IMG/VR virus record: IMGVR_UViG_3300049098_000048
Span: 1-31,253 of that record
Strand: one strand, 5' to 3'
DNA from: a virus
Length of the DNA: 31,253 nucleotides
The translations under genes and the position numbers were made by a program. Every line of letters begins with the position of its first letter. Within the stretch, counting starts at the first letter, position 1. The notes beneath the pieces are model-generated. The model worked only from the letters and a program-made list of their open reading frames with translations. It was not told the origin of the DNA and did no database searches. Shown here piece after piece: positions 16,301-25,600 of the stretch.

Positions 16301-17279
16301 CGTCAAGAGCTTTCAGCTCCTGATCGGTAGCAGACAGTTCAGTTCCGGGGAGTTCGTCTGGTGCAAAATTACCCAGATCGGAGATTAAACCCTGACTGGC
16401 AGCGATAGCCGGTTCTGGAAGCCCCTGCACCTGTTCCCGCTGGAGTCCGCCCCGGATGCCGCCACCCACGCCACCGGCAAAGCCGCCGCCCAGCGCACCC
16501 AGAGAACCGGCCTCGATCAGTTCCCGGATCAGGTTGGGGTTGTCATAACCGGGAATCAGAGAACTGCGGAACGCCTCGCTGACGCCTTCTTGACCAGCCT
16601 CAGTGATCGCTTCCCGTGGAGCCTGATCCAGCACGCCTCGGGCCACGCCGCGCAGGACGCCACGTTTTGGAACGGCTGTACCCAGCACATTAAGAAGGTG
16701 GGCCTGTGGAGCCACGTCCAGCAGGCCGATAATGCCACCTTCCAGAGCCGCCATACCGGGATTCTCAACACCCTCTGCTTGCATCTCCTTGTAAGCTGAG
16801 CCTGTCTGGGGGACGGCAGACCCACTGAAAGCACCTATAGCTGCGCCCGCACGAGCTGCCTTCATAGCACCACCAACAAGCGCACCAGCACCACCAGTAC
16901 CAGCCATGGTCAGCGCACTGGGAGCAAGCTGACCTAGCCCATGAGCAGCCCAGTCTAGGAAAGTATGGACAGAGTCAATATCGAATACGGACTCAACATT
17001 AGCGGGCGGAACGGCAGAGGCTTCCTCGATATTGCGTTGGTAGCCCTCAGCACCGAATTCCTGCAGGTAATCAGAGTCGATGGCCTTTCCGGCAGCTTCA
17101 ACAGCTCCATAGGCATCAGCCTGCAGAGTATTGATCCCGCGCTCCAAGCCCTTCTCGAATTCAGAACGAGGTTTGGGCATAGGACGTTCTGGCCTACCAC
17201 CGGGGAGCACATCGGGCTCATTGGTAGAAGGCGGGACATAGTCCGGATCGTAAACATTATCACTACGGAGTCCAGCCAT
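10359..17279 (-). CDS. Giant internal virion (ejection) protein with zinc metallopeptidase motif
   Basis: At 2306 aa this is the largest gene here. Residues ~115-280 are Gly/Ala-rich and hydrophobic, suited to membrane insertion on ejection. Long helical, charged stretches follow. A gluzincin-type site is present: LAHEIGHAVYGGYV with the HEIGH motif at 1260-1264 and a likely third ligand in DFEEWFADSASRW (Glu1341/1342). The last ~150 residues (RTLWGSDPHFQLFQYLKSF, then a hydrophobic YIPAMIAADLL segment) resemble a C-terminal domain of large polyvalent phage proteins. In podophages such proteins enter the host with the DNA, open a channel and cut the cell wall or host proteins. The substrate is unknown. 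It starts four bases after the 988-aa gene. Confidence 0.8.
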   Translation of the reverse strand: MAGLRSDNVYDPDYVPPSTNEPDVLPGGRPERPMPKPRSEFEKGLERGINTLQADAYGAVEAAGKAIDSDYLQEFGAEGYQRNIEEASAVPPANVESVFDIDSVHTFLDWAAHGLGQLAPSALTMAGTGGAGALVGGAMKAARAGAAIGAFSGSAVPQTGSAYKEMQAEGVENPGMAALEGGIIGLLDVAPQAHLLNVLGTAVPKRGVLRGVARGVLDQAPREAITEAGQEGVSEAFRSSLIPGYDNPNLIRELIEAGSLGALGGGFAGGVGGGIRGGLQREQVQGLPEPAIAASQGLISDLGNFAPDELPGTELSATDQELKALDDLGFEPRELQLDVPVTTTKRLSGSARELLGMPADEYAGNLEDQLGVLNQPFIDQQQAAYDVERANQPSVPDMLASVGALREGLQDRKINEVFTVAKTGDLEGLETELPDMLNRILVPEKAGEQVPMRTLLQRLDNAEKQLAEADLGGIDETAPEFRGPFERETLLQRTEREALAQFPDDVELQQSLINQRGEELFAEESGANTNLKIIDLLKEQGKIRPHQILDPVKKQTANARLKRIEDQLESLRSKERIAKRTGVSWIYDPANPGSFLANYESIKSPALTEVRDILETQDLAPEVRTQFNKLLQNNRDENAGESLAGANIGRQGQNPKHIFFQVTDNYNAKQYPGQVRIGNNVLNMRNLTSFARKERQREELTTPQAVTGRPREATGERTSAMRLFNDVMLGLEMAAEQGIIQLPKASNIQAILAPGALKAAAEKGTAERQESQLALNELVKIIGADTVVAGDKKNNTAKTFLQVLQGAKITDRFRRGVAPFDFAEFEADQAKQNVEPELMQEESELRKKRMELDRPNVAPNPKKQLSKDRYAAREISIEADKRRDGLVKTLDTLQKAGAEPEVIARATADVTTAKNIAKVAREEWARLETLLERRSFYYPYINFTEKGVPKFAVLNLRDAKSIEEADTFELRGDGGSVVVRPKGKGKVLWSTSKFKITPKQRAQFEKDKANLARSSGIPVNKLDEMLAASNSSLMPPKTPKTKQKASGLVAIPIEAVTKVQKQPAAPATREPTVTTTREKKGLKKGAPQPKVRPVTKPKLSTVEQYQKRRDAISDLTADIAVTKEAAVRADKLKRLKKMKAEHKKLSEAAAKAFVEKPGPKASTSIRQTYENTKQLLENKNEYAENIAKEYFKKIRAPQSVYLMSSGQASKYLTKEMKLDWLQNLATGTLHGFATPVENGRIGVYVRPGLSEQLTREVLAHEIGHAVYGGYVHTLNDSMARKVMQEYLSWRKKYGKDNTTIEELLRSKKQPKSVLLTLAGADGNARLDQLTDKVRDYMLDFEEWFADSASRWFTETRQPRTGIERFFKAIADTLRSMVGIAPKGNINSLMDALAGGRRSWDLPFSPQVGMAASASLPIPTKDIELIKKLAPDAKLADLMTKEDVEYGVYVATLEDQDPYGHVFHNAFYEFLLDERVKSATSNVLFNAAKTKHVQNQMRTLFQHDRQALEQLDNPFDATAYMYQLWRAGLINLGPRTDTIFQRIRTFFRKVMGIVAQSERAVNLFRAIEQSMTPFDAAVHRSAVAKILPNSIAENVIETFQPSYELAMKLVRPLFLTVDNRVHAFEIPALSEIANQFHNRPGEMRGNPTFQAGKQLGVRFENRMRRIFDGKDAKFGNEALDYLYQSKPLSEAPPGVQRVVQQVRDLFAEMRKYQRDAGVDTRSHIKNYFPWMLNQDALSSKTDEFRTVLAQDKYKSKREDLAAFMNFRQHKRWMIKQYDGLGEKALEDAFKKLAKTGEWSLSYRDEDAGVTLNITQPENLLDSDTMVDYMVRSAMSEGSMDFEISEDRQVPVMRFNNPRLFKFVDPVEMRPFLNNNIGEVTGMYISQAVKHAEYTRRFGENGQNLENLLQQAETQGATPMQRKATVNYVKASMGTYGRHTAEWLHRWTGMALPEHQFSPINAGLNKAMGVAIVYQNLRYLALSTLTSLADVMGIAVRSSEMGSIVRATKAFMQRNKTNLNDLGEMLGIIEHSQVADALGWRYDGMHLTGKLRKFNDGFFRVIGLQAWTRTTRLMGLAAAEAFIVKHSQRPGKHSQRWMNELNLTKDDVKLRKDGSLRVFSHAERLRASEAEVARDDRIRSALVQWTDEAILRPNPSMRTLWGSDPHFQLFQYLKSFMYTFHERILKRVGHEAMEGNYAVFIGLLSYIPAMIAADLLRELIQYGSAGDPRKANWSAGDYIQHGAVRGGLLGYAQQGVDIHKDLKWGGYGVSGMAATFDTIASIPDLVTMQPGAVTKALPGQTVFGKWFD

Positions 17280-17283
17280 GCCG

Positions 17284-20250
17284 TTATCTCAATCCACGCT
17301 GAAACCTATCAGGATTTTGCGACATAAAATCAGTTATGACCAACTGCGCGGCTTCTGGGAAATCACCAAGGGGTATTTCAAATTCCCGCCACTCCCCTGC
17401 TTCATTCTGACCTTTGAACAAGAGGTTGTTATCCCTGATATCAAAAAGGGTGCCATCACGGAGCATCGAATTAAGAATTGATTCTCCGGGCTGAGTCAGC
17501 GTTGCTACAGTAACTCTCGGTGAAAAAGGATTCCATTTAGCAAAGAATCCCTGCCCTGCCCGAGCAATCGTGGTAAGCACCTCGTATTCACCCATGACTG
17601 TACCAAGCTGCTGGTCGTTGAGGTCTGCCCAATTTGCATTGGATAACCTGTTAGCAGCCCAGAGCTTAAAGTTACGCGACAACTCTGCTTGCTCTCTTTC
17701 ATCATCTGAATTAGCTGCAGCAAAATCATCGCCAATACCAGTAATAACTTCTCTGTCCGCTGCATTAACTTCCTGCCTAAACTTGTACTGGTCACGCAGT
17801 TCCTGTGATTGAGCACGTAGTTCCTTATTAGCAGCATAGGGATCACTGGGCTTAGCATTACGCAACCCAAGTGCACCGAGTTTACTAGCTTGGCTTCTTG
17901 TGAGCGAACCATTACGAACATCATCTAAGTATTGTTCTGGTACGCCCTTGTTAGTAGCGGCCAGATCACGGATGCCTCGGATACCAGCACGTACACGTTC
18001 CAGATCTTCTTCCGCTGTATCACGACGAGCTTGTGAAACTTGTTCATAAGCACCCGCCAAACGAGACTCTTCGACCCGACGGTCAAAACCTGCAGGCCCA
18101 CCAACTGCATTAGTAGCATCGATAACCCCAGCACCAGAGCCACGCAACCCCTGCACCTGAAACTCACCGGGGAATCGGCCCGGACGTAGGAACTGCTGTT
18201 GCGTTACTGCACCGGGGATACCACCGAGCCCCCCTTTAGCAGGCGCAACACGTAATCCAGACTGGGTAGTTGTAGCAAGGTCTCTTGGCCCAACGAACTC
18301 CTGTGAAGCAGGTTCTTTACCTTCTTCTATCGGTTGTACACCAACAAATTCACCAACTCTCTGTCCTTCTGGAGTTGCGTCGTATCCTTGTGGTGTAGGA
18401 GTAACAGCAGAGAGAGGACGAGGTGCTTCGGGGCCCGCTGGAGTGCGATAAGGCATCTCCGCAGCTCCGGGGATCTCTTGGTTCAGATTCCATCCGTACA
18501 GGGATTCGCGTGCATATCTAAAATCAGTAACATCGATACCAAGCGCATCTGCGGCGTCAGCCGTCCAGTTAGCGCCTTTCTTTATAGAAGCTGGGATAAG
18601 TGACAAAGCCCCGGTAACGATGCCACCAAGTATGTCTCCCATGACATCACCAACATCTTTCTCTCCAGCCATGACCTCATCTACTGTCTCCCCACCAGCA
18701 GCTATGATCCCCTCTACACCCGCAAAGGCAGTATCCAACGCGCCGACAAACCCAAGTTCGCGCCAGTTATAAATAAAGTCTTCGGCTAAGTTGATCGTAC
18801 CTACTCCAGTTGTTAATTTAGTCAGAGTTTTCAACCCAGCAGCTGCCTTGGATTTAGCGGAAGCAGGCATATCCGCAGGCAGGTCATCAACCATGGCATC
18901 TACTGACTGCGCTGCAGACGGTTGCCCACCACCACCCAGACCGGGAATTTTGGAAGTAATTTTTTTGCGGACGGTGTTGCCCTTTTCAGCGACCTTCTTC
19001 CAAATCGGTTTGGCTTTCTTATCGACTGCATCTACTGTTTCTTTCGCTTTCTGCTTGATGGCTTCCCCACTACGATCAATAGCAGCTCCCGGATCTTTCC
19101 TCAAATTTGCAGTTTCTTCCTGAACTGCCCTCGTAACAGACTCCGTCCTACGGGCGCGGGCATTGATTTCTGTTTGCAGATCCCCAGCAGCTTTTACATC
19201 AGCCTTGGCAGCATCAACACGAGCCTGAGCAGCAGCAATATGTTCCGGATTAGGGTTCGCTGCACCCTTTAATTGATTCAGCTCCTTGGCAGCTCTGCGC
19301 TGCTGTTCAATAGCGGAATTCTGCATATCAATAGCAGTCCGCATTTCTTGTTTATTAGTGCGAGTCATAACCCGCTCTTCCGGATCAACAAATTGCGGCT
19401 CCGATCCGGGGGTAGCAGTACCGGGGACATCCCCAGCTTGTGTAACCTTACGCTGTTGCTGACGCAGCTCGCGGTTTCGGCGTTCTACTTCCGCGCCTTC
19501 CATGTCACCCATTTCAACAGCAGTAGCTTCCCGCCTATACGACGCTTTGTCTTCCCTGCGATTAGTAATTGTGTTCTTGACCTTCTTTGCACCAGCAGCA
19601 ATCTGATCCTTACCAGCAATGGCACCGGCTACACCGAGACCAACACCAGCTTGAAGTGGAGTTATACCTTCACCATCAGAAGTGAGATAACCAACACCAC
19701 CGACAATAGCTCCGGCTGCACCCAGTCGTCCAAGATTCCTGTTACGGATAACTTTTCTGGCACCCTTAGACACGTCGTCCGTACCCTGAAGCGGTTTAGA
19801 GACATCACGACCAATTACCTGACCTTCTCGTAACCCACGACCTGCTGTATTGTTCCTGCGTACATCCTGATCGCGGAGGGTACTCGCAACCTTCTCTGTA
19901 TCCGCACGAGAAGCGTAGTTCGTTTCCATGCGCACAGCATCTAACCCACCGGGGGGAATATGCAGATTGGGCGGAGCAGAGAACCGTCCAGTACCAGCCA
20001 TGCGGTAGCGTTTTGGCTTTGGCGGAGTCTCACCAGAATTAGGCTGTGCGCGTTTTAATGGGCGTTTTGAGTTGATATCAGCTTGCTTTTGACGGATCTT
20101 AGCATCCTGCTCTTTAGCACGCTGATGTGCTTCACGTTTATCTGCTCCAGACTCGCGTTCCCGTTGGGCCTGTTTAATTTGCTCAGGAGTTAGATCCTCG
20201 AACTGTAATGGATCATTCGGATCTTCAACCCTAGATCTAATAGTCGCCAT
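17284..20250 (-). CDS. Large internal virion protein with Gly/Ala hydrophobic segments
   Basis: The 988-aa product starts very charged (residues 1-85), followed by a Gly/Ala hydrophobic segment at ~173-213 (LGAAGAIVGGVGYL and GVGLGVAGAIAG). A charged helical region at ~250-420 is likely a coiled coil (ELRQQQRKVTQ, AAQARVDAAKADVKAAG). A second hydrophobic stretch lies at ~500-555 (FVGALDTAFAGVEGIIAAGG, LGGIVTGALSLIP). The rest is polar with DNA- or assembly-like Arg/Asp content. The combination and its place next to the giant protein fit a T7 gp15/gp16-like ejection component, by layout rather than sequence. GGGGAT precedes the ATG. No enzymatic motif was seen. Confidence 0.6.
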   Translation of the reverse strand: MATIRSRVEDPNDPLQFEDLTPEQIKQAQRERESGADKREAHQRAKEQDAKIRQKQADINSKRPLKRAQPNSGETPPKPKRYRMAGTGRFSAPPNLHIPPGGLDAVRMETNYASRADTEKVASTLRDQDVRRNNTAGRGLREGQVIGRDVSKPLQGTDDVSKGARKVIRNRNLGRLGAAGAIVGGVGYLTSDGEGITPLQAGVGLGVAGAIAGKDQIAAGAKKVKNTITNRREDKASYRREATAVEMGDMEGAEVERRNRELRQQQRKVTQAGDVPGTATPGSEPQFVDPEERVMTRTNKQEMRTAIDMQNSAIEQQRRAAKELNQLKGAANPNPEHIAAAQARVDAAKADVKAAGDLQTEINARARRTESVTRAVQEETANLRKDPGAAIDRSGEAIKQKAKETVDAVDKKAKPIWKKVAEKGNTVRKKITSKIPGLGGGGQPSAAQSVDAMVDDLPADMPASAKSKAAAGLKTLTKLTTGVGTINLAEDFIYNWRELGFVGALDTAFAGVEGIIAAGGETVDEVMAGEKDVGDVMGDILGGIVTGALSLIPASIKKGANWTADAADALGIDVTDFRYARESLYGWNLNQEIPGAAEMPYRTPAGPEAPRPLSAVTPTPQGYDATPEGQRVGEFVGVQPIEEGKEPASQEFVGPRDLATTTQSGLRVAPAKGGLGGIPGAVTQQQFLRPGRFPGEFQVQGLRGSGAGVIDATNAVGGPAGFDRRVEESRLAGAYEQVSQARRDTAEEDLERVRAGIRGIRDLAATNKGVPEQYLDDVRNGSLTRSQASKLGALGLRNAKPSDPYAANKELRAQSQELRDQYKFRQEVNAADREVITGIGDDFAAANSDDEREQAELSRNFKLWAANRLSNANWADLNDQQLGTVMGEYEVLTTIARAGQGFFAKWNPFSPRVTVATLTQPGESILNSMLRDGTLFDIRDNNLLFKGQNEAGEWREFEIPLGDFPEAAQLVITDFMSQNPDRFQRGLR

Positions 20251-20252
20251 GT

Positions 20253-20786
20253 TTAAATCCCCAACTTCTTATCAAGCATTTCATCAAATGTAAGTGGTCT
20301 GTCTTCTTCATAACCAAGTGTGTCACTGAGTAATTCCGATGCTGCTGCCCCCTGCAAACGACGCTGTAACCCGGAAAGCCCTCGTTCATTAGCGGCATCC
20401 CCAAGTCCTCTTATAGCTACAGCGCGAGGATCATCATCTGCGACCCCAGCAGATCGTAGCTTGAAAGAGCGTTCTAACGAACCCAATTGTGACCGGCGCT
20501 GCGCCCCCGTAAGACCGCGCTTGGTTGCCAGTGCCTTGGCTTCGCGGGCAAAGTCCTCAGCGAACTTGGCATTCTTCTGACTCAATGGAACTGTTCGATT
20601 GGTACTACGCAATCCACGGGATACCGGTGTCTGAGCAGGGATATTAGCCTGCACAGCCGCCAGTTTCTCCGCCCGAGATGGGATAGGAGCTTCAGACCCA
20701 AGCCTTGAGAAATTACGCTTGGTTTCTGACCCAGCGATAGGTTTTGGAGCTGAGCGAAAACCCCCACTGAAGAATTTATCTGGCAT
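20253..20786 (-). CDS. Ser/Arg/Ala-rich virion-region protein
   Basis: The 177-aa product is basic in its first half (FSRLGSEAPIPSRAEKLA) and helical in its second (NAKFAEDFAREAKALATKRG), then becomes acidic near the end (TLGYEEDRPLTFDEMLDKK). It contains two similar Gly-Leu turns, RGLTGAQRRSQLGSLERS and RGLSGLQRRLQGAA, which look like a short internal duplication. Placed between the coiled-coil protein and the ejection proteins, it may be a small core or scaffold component; no family was recognised. CGGAGAT precedes the ATG. Confidence 0.55.
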   Translation of the reverse strand: MPDKFFSGGFRSAPKPIAGSETKRNFSRLGSEAPIPSRAEKLAAVQANIPAQTPVSRGLRSTNRTVPLSQKNAKFAEDFAREAKALATKRGLTGAQRRSQLGSLERSFKLRSAGVADDDPRAVAIRGLGDAANERGLSGLQRRLQGAAASELLSDTLGYEEDRPLTFDEMLDKKLGI

Positions 20787-20787
20787 C

Positions 20788-22656
20788 TTAAATCTCCGTT
20801 GTTGTCGTAGTGCTGCAGCTTGAAGAGTTCTGAACAGCTTCGCTTACTGAAGCACTCAGGTTCACAGCTGTCATGGCAGCGGCTGCGAGCTGGGCCTGTA
20901 CAGTCATGATGGTCTTGCTCTTTTCGATATCCAGAGTCAGCAGGCGCAGCATCTGTTCAATATTAAGCTGGGCTTCCTTCAACTCCACATCGGTTGAAAT
21001 CTTGCCTTCTTCCAGAGCTAATTCGAACTGTCTGGAATCAGCGATAATCCGCGCCTGTTCTGCACTCAGCTCAGCTGAATAGATCTGAGCCTGTCCGTTG
21101 TAAATATCTACCCCGGCAGCAATGCGCTTGGCTTCAGCGTCCACCTCAACCCCGTACTGCTGCACGCGAGCCTTGTGCTGATCGATAAGTAGTGTGCTGT
21201 TCTGGATCTCAAGCTGAGACTGCTGGATCAACGAGTCATTGCCTGACTTGTAAGCTTCTACGAGACTAGCGAATGCATCCACCTCAGTCTTGTAGATATT
21301 GACCTTACTCTCCTCGGCGCGGACACGTTCAGCGAACAGTTTTACCTCAGTCTCCTTGGCCCCGACTTCAGCAGTGAATGCCTGCACCTGAGCTACGAAG
21401 GCATCGATCTCATTCTTATTGACCTCGACCAATGCATTTACACCATCAAGCTGACCCTTGTAGATCTCGATCTGGGTCAGCAGTGCCTGCACCCGTGAGG
21501 TGTACAGGGTGATGTATTGCTGGTTGATGTCACCAACCAATTTCTGGCCTTCGAGCTGAGCCTTGTAAATCTCGATCTCAGCCATCTCTGCTTCAATGAG
21601 CAGGCGATACACCTGAACATCAGCCAAATAGGTTTGCAGCTGAATGTTCTGGTAAGCGATCTGGGCGTTGAATATGTTAATGGAGGCGTCGATGGCATAT
21701 TTCGCAGCTTCCAGCAGGATCTGCATCTTCTGGTTGTGCAGCCCGATGTACATGTTCTCGATAGCAACGCCCTGAGCAACAGCGAAGCGGATATTCTCCA
21801 CTTCCATCTGTGCCTGCTGAATCGCAATTTCGCGGGACAGTGTATTGGAGGCGTCCTGTACTTCCTGTCTGGCTGCTGTGATCTTCTTGTCCAGCACGCC
21901 ACCCGGCAAACTGAAGCCACGCGAGGCCCAGTCGTCGGTCAGTTCCTGTACGAGTTTGGAGCCGGTGATGTCTTCGCGGGTGCGGGCCTTCTCCCAAAGA
22001 GCATCCCAAATCGCATCTGGCAGGCCAGTGCCACCAGCCATCATCTCGTTGACCTTGGCGATCAGAGTCGGCATCTGCTCGTTGTAATCCTCGTAGGTAT
22101 ACGAGAACGTATTGTCCGGAGCATCCAGATCCAGAGTGGGGGCCACACCATCGAAAGTAGGCAGCGTAGTCGTGGGGACTGCTGGGAGCGTTATGGACTC
22201 CAGAGTCGGCTCATCCGGGAGCGTGATCACCGGGGCATCTGGAATTACGATGTCAACGGAATCTGGTGGCCCCTCGGGCGCTACAGCTGTCAGGCCACCG
22301 GGGGCCGGGATAGCGGCTACATCTGGAGGAGTTGCATCCAGCGTCGGGGCAGTTCCGAAGTCCGGGGCAACCACACTTGGAACGATGACACCCCCCGGTT
22401 TATTCGGGGAGGAGAATGTCAGGTCGGGTTCATCAGGAGCATCTGGCTTGGCAAACGGAGTTCCGAGACCTTCCGGGATACTTGGAAAATCAATATCTGT
22501 GCGGATCGGGGTCAGGGAGATTTCAGACAGGTCGTCAAAAAACCCGGAAGTGGCATTTACTGCCTCGTCTGCGTACTTCTGCCAAGTAATCCAGCCATCA
22601 TTGACGATGTCACCAGCTATGTGGTCAATTAAAGCGCATTCGTTATCGATGGACAT
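20788..22656 (-). CDS. Pro-rich N-terminus plus long coiled-coil virion protein
   Basis: In this 622-aa product, residues 50-180 are rich in Pro, Asp and Thr (PDAPDEPDLTFSSPNKPGG; PAVPTTTLPTFDGVAP). Residues ~185-260 form a linker with GGTGLPDAIWDALWEKAR, and 250-605 are almost entirely helix with heptad-like hydrophobics. Aromatics fall on one heptad position from 329 to 469. The C-terminus ends in a Ser/Cys/Thr tail. Proteins of this layout (Pro-rich head, RARxREDI-like motif, GFSLPPG-like turn, long coil) recur in phage structural regions and are usually unnamed; they may form a fibrous or tail-needle-like part. AGGAGGGTG precedes the ATG. Confidence 0.65.
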   Translation of the reverse strand: MSIDNECALIDHIAGDIVNDGWITWQKYADEAVNATSGFFDDLSEISLTPIRTDIDFPSIPEGLGTPFAKPDAPDEPDLTFSSPNKPGGVIVPSVVAPDFGTAPTLDATPPDVAAIPAPGGLTAVAPEGPPDSVDIVIPDAPVITLPDEPTLESITLPAVPTTTLPTFDGVAPTLDLDAPDNTFSYTYEDYNEQMPTLIAKVNEMMAGGTGLPDAIWDALWEKARTREDITGSKLVQELTDDWASRGFSLPGGVLDKKITAARQEVQDASNTLSREIAIQQAQMEVENIRFAVAQGVAIENMYIGLHNQKMQILLEAAKYAIDASINIFNAQIAYQNIQLQTYLADVQVYRLLIEAEMAEIEIYKAQLEGQKLVGDINQQYITLYTSRVQALLTQIEIYKGQLDGVNALVEVNKNEIDAFVAQVQAFTAEVGAKETEVKLFAERVRAEESKVNIYKTEVDAFASLVEAYKSGNDSLIQQSQLEIQNSTLLIDQHKARVQQYGVEVDAEAKRIAAGVDIYNGQAQIYSAELSAEQARIIADSRQFELALEEGKISTDVELKEAQLNIEQMLRLLTLDIEKSKTIMTVQAQLAAAAMTAVNLSASVSEAVQNSSSCSTTTTTEI

Positions 22657-22660
22657 CCAC

Positions 22661-25600
22661 TTACACCCTCCTGTTCAATATCATCGGAAGCAGCTGCAGA
22701 CTACTGATGTCAAAGTCCGCTCCAGACTTGTTTACGAGTTCAAACTGCCAATAAGTAGCCTTGATCCCTCTACCAAGTTGTATTCTCGCTGCCGTGGGTG
22801 CATCCGCAGTCCTCGGGGTCAATTCGTACCAACGCTCTGTTTTTACGCCCCCTGATGTGCTGAGCGTCTTCATGATTAACGCACCCGTACTAGTATATCC
22901 CAAATATGCCCTTGGAACTCTCTTAAAGATGTTCGTTCCGAAGTTCGTCATGCCAGATCTGATAACTGCGTCAATGTTTGCGCCGTCATCAGTATCACCT
23001 GCGAGGGAATATATGGCTGAATCCGTAGCACCCAGATATGTCTGCCCCAGCTTCCCGAAGGAGTTGAAGGGGTAGTTGTCGTATTCAGAAATACCCAGTG
23101 ACTCCGTATTCAGAACCATGGCTGTGTACACGCCGTCTGGGAGAACCAGTGATCCGCCGAAGACCACACCATCCTGCAGAGCCTCGATAATCGCCCAGTT
23201 CACGTCGATGCTGTCGGAAATCTCAGTGGTATCAGACAGAATCACGTTCAACCGGGGGGTGAGTACTGAGGCATCTGCAAACAGGGTAGAATCCAACTGA
23301 GAGACTATAGCGTTGTAAACTGCCCCTACGGTCTCCGCTACCTGCACAGCATCCGTAGCTTCTGCGCCCTTGCCAGAAGTCGCTATATCGACAAGAACGA
23401 TAGTTTCAGCAGCGATTATGGCTGCTTTCAACTCGTTTGTTACTAACCCAGATACAACTAATGTGTCTGTTAGGATTGCCCCGCGTACTTGTTTTTCAAT
23501 AGTCGCATCAGCAAAAATCGACCCTTCAGTAACTGCTAGGTTAAAGGCAAGTTTTACAAGCCCGCTGACCCGCATGCTATCGATCTGGGTTTCATATGCT
23601 TTGATCTCACTTAACAGGTCGCCGTTTGTGAGTAGATATTCAAATATATGCTTACCAACGACTGAAGCAACGGTATCCGCTCCAATAACTCCTTCAGTAA
23701 CGGTACCACTGGTATATCGCTTGCTAAAAACCTCATCTAGGAAATTAATCGCTTCGGCAATGATTTCCTGTTGTCCGGGCACATCGGACATCACCAGCTC
23801 ATCAACAAAAGAAGCTCCAAGCTGAATAAGCAATGCTTCTGATCCGATAAACTCATCCCCAAGTATCTGGTCAGAAACCAGCGGTACCAAGTCCTCAGTC
23901 AGGAGAGACTCAGAATAGGCTTTCTGTATTTCAGCTTCTGAAAGAGCGTAGTTAAAAACGGTAAGTCCATCCAGCCATCCGTCAAAATATGCAGACCCAT
24001 CATACCCACCGTACACAGCTGTAATTGTATCAACTGGCACGTTTGTACTGGCGTCGGTTCCATCTAATAACCCGTCGATGTAAACCTTCATACCAGTAGA
24101 AGCGTGCAAAGTCGCACAAATAAAATAAACCTTTCCGGGCAGGACTGTTCCTGTACTGGTAGCAACGTGGTTGGTTAAGTTCTCATACACCCGAAACTCA
24201 ACTGTATTATCTGCCAATATTTTCAAACTAAGCACATTGGTAGCACTAGCTCGTTCTGTGTATATGGGGATCACAGCACCAGATGTAGTGATATCTACCA
24301 AACACATTATGGAAAAGGCAGAACCACTTAAAACAGCAGATGACCCGAGTGAAATGTACTGGTTAGACCCACGATAGAATCTGATGGAATATGTATCAGG
24401 GCGAGATCGCACAAGACTGGGTTGTTCGAATGTAGGTGAACCTACAGCTGTACCGTTGAGTGTACCGACTGAATCAACAATCGTTGTTGGGCCAGCATCA
24501 TTCAAAGACCATACATGCTGAGCATCAAGCATGAGGCCAATAAGACTAAAACCAAACCAACCAAGTCTTGCCCAGTGCAGACGTTTTAGTTCCTCAGCTC
24601 CAAGCTCGTAGTTATAAAGTAATACCTCGTCGATAGTACCAACGAAATTTTGTGACCCAGAATCCAAACTACCAATACATAGACTAGCCGTATTAAGGAT
24701 AGAATTCGTACCAAGCAAATCACTGGAACTGGAATTAGTTTGGGCTACGTTGTCAACGTAGATAGTCATGCCCGCTGTTACATTAGAACCATCGTAAGTA
24801 ACGCATACTTCATGGATATTTCCATCATTTATGGCAGAACCAGTAGAAGTGATAGAGATACCAGTACCAGCTCCAGCAGAATAGATTTGGAACGTGATGA
24901 TGCCATTGGCCATCTCAACATTGATACCTTGGTTGGAACCAGCTGTATCCATCTTACTGACAAGCGTGTATGTGCCAGCACCAGATGTCTGGATGAGCAG
25001 GTATATACTAAACGCATGGTAATAATCGACAGTCCATACGCTAGTAAGATCTGCGTAATTAGAACCAGTAAAGGTGACGCACTTGTTATTATCGTTTACA
25101 AGCAGCCCCTCTACGTTCAGGGTTGGTGATCCCACATACGAACCGTTGTACCGACCCATGAAGTCGCCACAGACAGTGCCGCCATCTTCTCCCAACCTGA
25201 AATATGCGGCAGGAGCTAAATACAGCGCATGAAAACTAAATCCACCTTTTGATTCTACTCTACCGTGTGTGTGGTGCCGTCTAAATAACTGTCGCTGTTC
25301 ATCTGGAGTAAACCCAGTATGGTGTAAAACGGCTAATTCATCCATTACACCATTTAAATATTTATTACCCCCAGCACCGTTACGATAAGAAGCTCCAAAA
25401 TATAAGTTATCTACAAGAGACCACGCCAAAGCCCACGTTACGTTTTGGGCAGGTACCTTTAAACCATCGATATATGCTTCTATATTACTGTTTTGATATG
25501 ACCCACCAATGTCATAAATAACTACGTGGTGTACTTTTCCATCATTTAATTGGCTTAGCTCTGGGTTGCCAGTACCAAGGCGCAAATTTACAGTGTGGTC

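Noticed and set aside
21517-22632. Long plus-strand open frame (371 codons) opposite the coiled-coil protein
   Set aside because: It lies fully antisense to a gene with clear heptad structure and ribosome-binding site, and its product shows no recognisable fold; biased codon use of the real gene explains the opening.
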